A DNA stretch of 11,113 bases. It comes from Candidatus Bathyarchaeota archaeon. GTDB lineage: Archaea; Thermoproteota; Bathyarchaeia; Bathyarchaeales; Bathycorpusculaceae. Location of the stretch: NCBI GenBank assembly GCA_003601785.1, contig PIYA01000020.1, forward strand, positions 1 to 11,113, written 5' to 3'. The notes below the pieces were generated by a model. That model was given only the letters and a program-made list of their open reading frames with translations. It was not told the DNA's origin and made no database searches. Positions 6,481-11,113 of the stretch are shown piece after piece (positions within the stretch are counted from its first letter, which is position 1; the number at the start of each line of letters is the position of its first letter). The position numbers were made by a program, and so were the translations under genes.

Positions 6481-7923
6481 ATGTCTGACGTAGGCGTCAC
6501 CGTTAAGAAATCTGAAAACTTTTCAGAATGGTACACCCAGGTAGTGTTGAAATCCGGACTGGCTGACTACGCGCCGATTAAGGGTTGCATGGTGTTCAGG
6601 GAACATTCCTACGCCATATGGGAGAAAATCCAAGAAATATTCAACAAGAAAATAAAGGAGAAAGGACACAGGAACGTGTACTTCCCCACTTTCATACCGG
6701 AGAGTTTTCTGAAGAAAGAGGCTGAACACTTCGAAGGGTTTGTTCCGGAGTGCGCGTGGGTCACGGTTGGTGGAAGCAGACAACTAGAGGAAAAGCTAGC
6801 CATTAGACCAACCTCTGAAACAATAATCTACGCAATGTATGCGAAATGGATTAGAAGCTGGAGAGACCTGCCTCTGAAACTTAATCAATGGTGTAACATC
6901 GTAAGATGGGAGACGAAGGCGACAAAACTCTTCCTAAGGACAAGAGAGTTCCTCTGGCAAGAAGGACACACAGCCCACGCAACAAAAGAAGAAGCGGACA
7001 ACGAAGTCATGGAAATTCTGGGCATGTACAAAGATTTAATGGAGAACTACCTTGCAATCCCAGTGTTCGTCGGGAAAAAAACCGAGAATGAAAAGTTCGC
7101 CGGTGCCCTCTACACAACGACTCTGGAAGCGTTAATGCCCGATGGAAGAGTTTTACAGATGGGCACTTCGCATAATCTTGGACAAAACTTCTCAAAGGTT
7201 TTCGGAATAAAGTACATAGGGCAAGACGAAAAGGAACATTACGTTTGGCAGACTTCATGGGGTATATCCACACGTCTGATAGGCGCCATCACAATGGTTC
7301 ACGGAGACGACAAAGGCTTAGTGTTACCGCCGAAAATCGCTCCAACCCAAGTGGTGATAATCCCCATATTCTACAAGGAGGTTGAAAAAAGCGCAATACT
7401 TGAAAAAACCAGAGAAATCTTCGAAAAACTGCGGAACAACGGAATAAGCGTTGTTCTCGATGACAGAAAAGAGTACACTCCAGGATGGAAGTTCAACGAT
7501 TGGGAACTAAAGGGGATTCCACTGAGAATAGAAATCGGTCCTAGAGACTTAAAAGCAAAGCAGGTAACCCTAGCCAGACGAGACACGTTTGAACGGGTAG
7601 CGGTTAAAGAAGACGAAGTGGTTGACACTGTGAAAAGTTTACTCGAAAAAATTCAAAGAAACCTCTTCCAAAAAGCCAAGAGATTCTTGGAAGAGAACAC
7701 AACCACCGTTAAAAACTATGATGAATTTAGAGAAGTCCTAAAAAGGAAAGGCGGATTCATCAGAGCCTGTTGGTGTTCAAGTTCTCGATGTGAAGAGAAG
7801 ATAAAGGAGGAGACCGGAGCAACCATTAGATTCATACCGTTTGAGAAAGAGGAAGTCTTTTCAAACTGTGTTTACTGCGGTGGAGAGGCAAAGGAAGTGG
7901 TTTATTTCGCAAAAGCGTACTAG
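6481..7923 (+). CDS. proS: Prolyl-tRNA synthetase, archaeal/eukaryotic type
   Basis: Charges tRNA-Pro with proline in the cytosol. The 480-residue length and lack of the bacterial editing insertion mark the archaeal/eukaryotic ProRS. In order, the protein shows NFSEWYTQVV near the start; the class II core with YFPTFIPESF; the proline/ATP site RPTSETIIYAMYAKWI (about 109-124); motif 2 RTREFLWQEGHTAHAT (about 153-168); GTSHNLGQNFSKVFGI; motif 3 GISTRLIGAITMVHGDDKG (about 261-279); the anticodon-binding domain from about 290; and a C-terminal domain with cysteines in CWCSSSRC and CVYCGG (about 430-466), matching the zinc site of archaeal ProRS. The protein ends in YFAKAY, and a C-terminal tyrosine is typical of the group. 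ATG codons at 6475 and 6481 are in frame; GGAG at 6469-6472 is 2 nt from the first and 8 nt from the second, so 6481 is preferred. Confidence 0.96.
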   Translation: MSDVGVTVKKSENFSEWYTQVVLKSGLADYAPIKGCMVFREHSYAIWEKIQEIFNKKIKEKGHRNVYFPTFIPESFLKKEAEHFEGFVPECAWVTVGGSRQLEEKLAIRPTSETIIYAMYAKWIRSWRDLPLKLNQWCNIVRWETKATKLFLRTREFLWQEGHTAHATKEEADNEVMEILGMYKDLMENYLAIPVFVGKKTENEKFAGALYTTTLEALMPDGRVLQMGTSHNLGQNFSKVFGIKYIGQDEKEHYVWQTSWGISTRLIGAITMVHGDDKGLVLPPKIAPTQVVIIPIFYKEVEKSAILEKTREIFEKLRNNGISVVLDDRKEYTPGWKFNDWELKGIPLRIEIGPRDLKAKQVTLARRDTFERVAVKEDEVVDTVKSLLEKIQRNLFQKAKRFLEENTTTVKNYDEFREVLKRKGGFIRACWCSSSRCEEKIKEETGATIRFIPFEKEEVFSNCVYCGGEAKEVVYFAKAY

Positions 7924-7929
7924 TAATGT

Positions 7930-9762
7930 CTAATCTGACAACTTTACGTATTTCTTCAACTTCTTCGCAACATCGCCTAACCCAAGTTTCATCAGAGTTG
8001 TCTTCGTCGGTATTCCGCGTTCATCCCATCCTCTCTTCTCATAGTACGCCTTCAACATGGCATCATACTTTGCTCTGCTGAGCTTTGCACCTTTCAATGC
8101 ACCTTTTGTTAACGGCTCCTCAAACCATCTAGCTGGTGGAACATCCATCTCTCTTGTCCAGTTTCTGCCGTACTCGCGAACCCAAAAAGCACGAATCAAA
8201 GCATATATTCTGTCAGCGACAACGTTCAAATCCTTCCAAGTAATCTCTAAACCAGTCGTTGCATGCAAAAACCTTGTATACCACTCGAGTTCAAATCCCA
8301 GTTCAATCCATGGAAGCCTACAGACAGTTAAAGACTCGAAGATGCCTCCACGGATGCGTTGGAACTCTATAACCTTGTCAACTTTCTTTTTCCTGTAACT
8401 TTCGCGTCCAACTTTCATCTCCCAAGAGATAACCCACGCGTCTTTGTGATGAGCTCCAATAGGACTTGTCCCGAAAGCTAAAGCCATGGCTGGTGCGGCG
8501 TGGCAGTCGTAAGCTGAAATTTCCAATCCCTTCACGTTCATAGCCCAACGTTTCGAGTTTCCACCGATTTTTTCAGCCATGAACCGTGTGCCTTCAGCGA
8601 GCATGTCGCCTAAGCCACGTCTGTAAGCTACATCTTCAATTAAGGTTTTAACAACCTTATAGTCACCCCACGGAATCTTCTCTTTGATTAAGCCTCTTTC
8701 AGAGGCTTCCATGGCAAAGCCTATGGTGTTACCCAGAGAAATGGCGTCCAAACCGAACTCGTCGGCAAGCCTGTTCAAGACGGCTATTCTCTTCAAATTA
8801 CCTAATCCTATGTTTGAACCCAACATCACAACGTTTTCATAGTCAAGCTCCGATTTTTTCCTCGTTGAATCTTTAACAACGTTGCCGCAAGTCATGTTGC
8901 AGTTCGGGCATCCACGCTGAGAAACCTTAATCTTCTCCATGGCGAAACCACCGATGGCGTCAGCCTCATCAAAAACACCTTCTCTATAGTTGTATGTGGG
9001 CAGAACACTGTTCTCTTGACTCCACTCAACCGTCATCATAGTGCCCTGCCGCTTCCAAAAAGCATAATTAGGCTTGGTTAAAATCTCCCTGTAACCATCA
9101 GCGCTCAACTTCTTTAGCTCCTTAGGATCTGCTGCAGACAAGTCTCCAGAACCAACAAAAACGACGGCTTTTAGGTTTTTAGAACCCATAACGGCTCCGA
9201 TTCCAGGTCTGCCGCCAGCGCGTCCCTCTTGACAGACAATGTTTGCGAACTTCACAAGGTTTTCCCCTGCCTGTCCAATAGACAAGACGCCGACAGTTTT
9301 TCCGTAAACCTCTCTAAGTTTTCTCTCAGTCTCAAAAGAGTTTAAACCCCAGAAGTCTCCAGCGTCTAAAAACTCTATTTGGTTGTCTTGAACGAGCAGA
9401 ATCGTCGGTTCTTTTGCTTTCCCCTCAACAATCACCGCGTCATAACCAGCCTTACGCATGTGAATGGCGGCGTAAGTTCCAACATTTCCATCACCGTAAC
9501 CACCAGTCAGAGGGCTCTTCGCTGCAACAACAAGTTTGCCGCTGCTAGGCAACGAGAAACCCGTTAAAGGTCCAACTGCAAACACGAGCTTGTTTTCAGG
9601 TGACAGTGGGTCAACCCTCGGTTTAAGTTCGTCCCAGAGAATCTTAGCGGCAAATCCTCTTCCCCCGAGAAAGTTCCTTGCGATTACACCATCATATCTT
9701 TCTGCTTTAGCCTTGCTCTTACTGAGATTGATACGTAAGAACTTTCCTTTCCAACCATGCAT
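7930..9762 (-). CDS. Tungsten-type aldehyde:ferredoxin oxidoreductase family protein
   Basis: A 610-residue AOR-family enzyme that would oxidise an aldehyde to its acid while reducing ferredoxin, using a bis-pyranopterin tungsten cofactor and a [4Fe-4S] cluster in the cytosol. The N-terminal domain reads GWKGKFLRINLSKSKA, then NFLGGRGFAAKILWDE and AVGPLTGFSLPSSGK (pterin site). The cluster ligands are CPNCNMTC (Cys285, 288, 292) and a distant Cys481 in SLTVCRLPW, matching the family's C-x2-C-x3-C...C spacing. DCHAAPAMALAFGTSPIGA (about 419-437), followed by HHKDAW, replaces the DPRG-containing pterin loop of classical AOR, so the substrate is uncertain. The ATG at 9762 is chosen because GAGG at 9774-9771 lies 8 nt upstream; the in-frame ATG at 9786 would lie almost on the predicted transcript start. 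It is 6 nt from proS (convergent) and follows the FAD oxidoreductase gene on the same strand. Confidence 0.93.
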   Translation of the reverse strand: MHGWKGKFLRINLSKSKAKAERYDGVIARNFLGGRGFAAKILWDELKPRVDPLSPENKLVFAVGPLTGFSLPSSGKLVVAAKSPLTGGYGDGNVGTYAAIHMRKAGYDAVIVEGKAKEPTILLVQDNQIEFLDAGDFWGLNSFETERKLREVYGKTVGVLSIGQAGENLVKFANIVCQEGRAGGRPGIGAVMGSKNLKAVVFVGSGDLSAADPKELKKLSADGYREILTKPNYAFWKRQGTMMTVEWSQENSVLPTYNYREGVFDEADAIGGFAMEKIKVSQRGCPNCNMTCGNVVKDSTRKKSELDYENVVMLGSNIGLGNLKRIAVLNRLADEFGLDAISLGNTIGFAMEASERGLIKEKIPWGDYKVVKTLIEDVAYRRGLGDMLAEGTRFMAEKIGGNSKRWAMNVKGLEISAYDCHAAPAMALAFGTSPIGAHHKDAWVISWEMKVGRESYRKKKVDKVIEFQRIRGGIFESLTVCRLPWIELGFELEWYTRFLHATTGLEITWKDLNVVADRIYALIRAFWVREYGRNWTREMDVPPARWFEEPLTKGALKGAKLSRAKYDAMLKAYYEKRGWDERGIPTKTTLMKLGLGDVAKKLKKYVKLSD

Positions 9763-9803
9763 AATATCATCCTCAGATGAATGCATACTATGCTGTCTGA
9801 AAC

Positions 9804-9812
9804 TAAATAAAA
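9804..9812 (-). promoter_or_regulatory. TATA-like element of the AOR gene
   Basis: The minus strand reads TTTTATTTA, centred about 46 nt upstream of the AOR ATG at 9762. A start about 25 nt downstream would leave a leader of about 20 nt carrying the GAGG ribosome site. It suggests AOR can be transcribed independently of the broken FAD gene in front of it. The pyrimidine run CTTTCTTTT at 9832-9824, just after the FAD gene stop, may act as a weak U-rich terminator for that gene. Confidence 0.35.
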
Positions 9813-9834
9813 TTTAACGTTCAAAAGAAAGGCT

Positions 9835-11113
9835 TTAAATGATCAGTTTTTCCAGCTCCACACGCCTCTCCTTTAAACCTAAATCATCAACCTTGAACTT
9901 TCTATCTCCGTATAAAACAGCATATTCTTCGCCGCTGTAAAGGGCTGCCGCAATCCTGCCCATGGCGTCAGCCTTCATAACACCGCTTCCACTGGCACCG
10001 CCGACAACAATCAAATTCTTCTCTTCAAAAATCACGGGCTGTCCATCTAAAGTGTTAATTTCATATAACCCAGCAAACGCTGATGATGGGCGCTTATCCT
10101 TGAACTGTGGAAAATACTTCACCAGAACCTGATAAATCCCATACTGATAAAAATTCTTTTCAGGCTGCGGCTCCTCCTCAAGCTTGAAAGCCCGTGGGAA
10201 CTCATCAGCATAGCCAAGCCAGAAAATACCCTGATCAGGAAACGGACGGATGTAAACCTCTGGTTTAGGCAAAATCGTGAAAGGTAAACAACCGATAGAA
10301 TTGAAACCTTTCGTGAATAACAGCTGTTTTAGAGCTGGAGTTTTCGCTTCCACCTTCCACTGTGAAAAGTTGCCTCTTCTTAGGTTTAATGAAACATTCA
10401 ATTCCCAAAGGATCTAAAAGTTGTGAAATCCAAGCTCCCGCTGCTAAAATCGTTTTTTTAGCTCTGATTAAACCTTTGTTAGTATCCACACCGACAACCC
10501 TTGAATCCTGCCAAAAATATGGTTCACCAGGAATTCCTAACGGTTCATAAGGTTCTACAAGTATTTTATCCACTTTAACGCCATACTGAATTTTTCCACC
10601 AAATCTCAAAAATTCCTTCTCGTAAAAACTAACAATGGAATCAGCATCCACTACTCCTGCCTTTGGAATTAACACGCCCTTGTAAACGCTCCCTAAACCC
10701 ATCAGCTGAGCTTCCTCATCATCCCTCAGATCCGTTCGCATATGCAACTTTTGAGCTAATTCGTCAGCGTCATACACTCTGTATTCAAAGCTTTTTCCAG
10801 CTAGGCTCTTTAAAATCACAAGCATCTCCCTATAAATGTTCTCGTTTAAAAGCCAAAGATAACCAGTCCATTTCAATCCCAGATCAACCTTCAAATCGTC
10901 TTGTAAATGACGATAAAACTCAACAGAGGAATCCGTAAGAATAAAATTTGTATGCGAAGAGAACAAGCAACGGAAGGCAGACGCACTTTTAGCTGTGCTA
11001 CCCTGCCCCGCAGCGTTAAACTTGTCCACAACCAAAACTTGAGCATCTGGATTTTCCTTTTTAATGTGATAAGCCGTTGACAAACCAACAATACCGGCTC
11101 CAACAACCACAGC
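9835..11113 (-). pseudogene. FAD-dependent oxidoreductase (DAO family), frameshifted and 5'-partial
   Basis: A glycine/D-amino-acid oxidase-like flavoprotein (DAO superfamily) whose first few codons lie beyond the right edge. The first frame runs from 11113 to a stop at 10265. It begins AVVVGAGIVGLSTAYHI (FAD-binding GxGxxG), then shows VLVVDKF, STAKSASAFRCLFSS, KAGVVDADSIV and TILAAGAWIS, and ends the family-like part at KPKKRQLFTVE. The second frame takes over from about 10353 and runs to 9835. It shows EAKTPALKQLLFTKGFN, LPFTILPKPEVYIRP, AGLYEINTLDGQPVI and the C-terminal FAD contact VVGGASGSGVMKADAMGRI. The two frames meet at a 7-bp tandem duplication; without one copy the product would be about 423 residues plus the missing N-terminus, a normal size. 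As read, the first frame ends after 29 out-of-frame residues and lacks the C-terminal part. The substrate is not identifiable; amino acids such as proline, sarcosine or D-amino acids are typical. A sequencing or assembly error remains possible. Confidence 0.82.
10347..10360. repeat. 7-bp exact tandem duplication at the frameshift
   Basis: CTTCCAC occurs twice back to back (10347-10353 and 10354-10360); on the coding strand it is GTGGAAG twice. The second copy adds 7 nt and shifts the frame by +1. With one copy, the coding strand reads TTC ACA GTG GAA GCG AAA, giving FTVEAKTPALKQLLF in one frame across the junction. Confidence 0.9.

Noticed and set aside
10340..10375. Programmed ribosomal frameshifting in the FAD oxidoreductase
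   Set aside because: I see no recognisable slippery heptamer plus structure, and the exact 7-bp duplication explains the shift more simply.
9835..10401. The C-terminal FAD fragment as an independent 188-residue gene
   Set aside because: Its N-terminal residues up to the junction (MNVSLNLRRGNFSQW) are an out-of-frame reading of the upstream frame, no good ribosome site precedes it, and the rest is the missing C-terminal half of the same flavoprotein.
1..11113. Mobile element, CRISPR array, tRNA or defence system
   Set aside because: No spaced direct repeats, transposase motifs, cloverleaf-like patterns or nuclease/toxin families were recognisable, and nearly all of the window is filled by metabolic and housekeeping genes.

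Overview
The window looks like an ordinary stretch of archaeal chromosome. The archaeal signs are a eukaryote/archaea-type prolyl-tRNA synthetase with a C-terminal Cys-rich zinc-type domain, the archaeal form of cofactor-independent phosphoglycerate mutase, a COG3199-type ATP-NAD kinase, a tungsten-type aldehyde:ferredoxin oxidoreductase, TATA-like promoters 25-45 nt upstream of several starts, and GAGG/GGTGAT Shine-Dalgarno sequences. A Bathyarchaeia-like lineage would fit this gene mix, but that is a guess from gene content. I see no tRNA, rRNA, CRISPR array, insertion sequence, phage gene or defence island.

Left part (1-3764, all minus strand, so read right to left): a DUF1028 protein, then an SDR-type L-threonine 3-dehydrogenase (tdh), glycine C-acetyltransferase (kbl), a COG0212 / 5-formyltetrahydrofolate cyclo-ligase-like protein close to the MTHFSD type, and a small four-cysteine protein cut by the left edge. 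Tdh and Kbl together convert threonine to glycine and acetyl-CoA. The folate-type protein directly behind them suggests a link to one-carbon metabolism.

Middle part (3764-7923): the ATP-NAD kinase (plus strand) diverges from DUF1028 across a 96-bp shared promoter region and converges on phosphoglycerate mutase (minus) with a 6-nt gap. Phosphoglycerate mutase and proS (plus) diverge from a 235-bp intergenic region that holds a perfect 8-bp-arm inverted repeat, a strong BRE/TATA-like element and a leader of about 120 nt for proS.

Right part (7930-11113, minus strand): the aldehyde:ferredoxin oxidoreductase converges on proS, also with a 6-nt gap, and follows an FAD-dependent amine/amino-acid oxidoreductase (DAO family) that runs off the right edge. 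The FAD gene is frameshifted. The break falls on an exact 7-bp tandem duplication, and removing one copy restores a continuous family-like reading frame. This is the most concrete anomaly in the window. Several genes (tdh, kbl, AOR, FAD oxidoreductase) fit amino-acid catabolism, but nothing here shows an obviously new multi-gene system.
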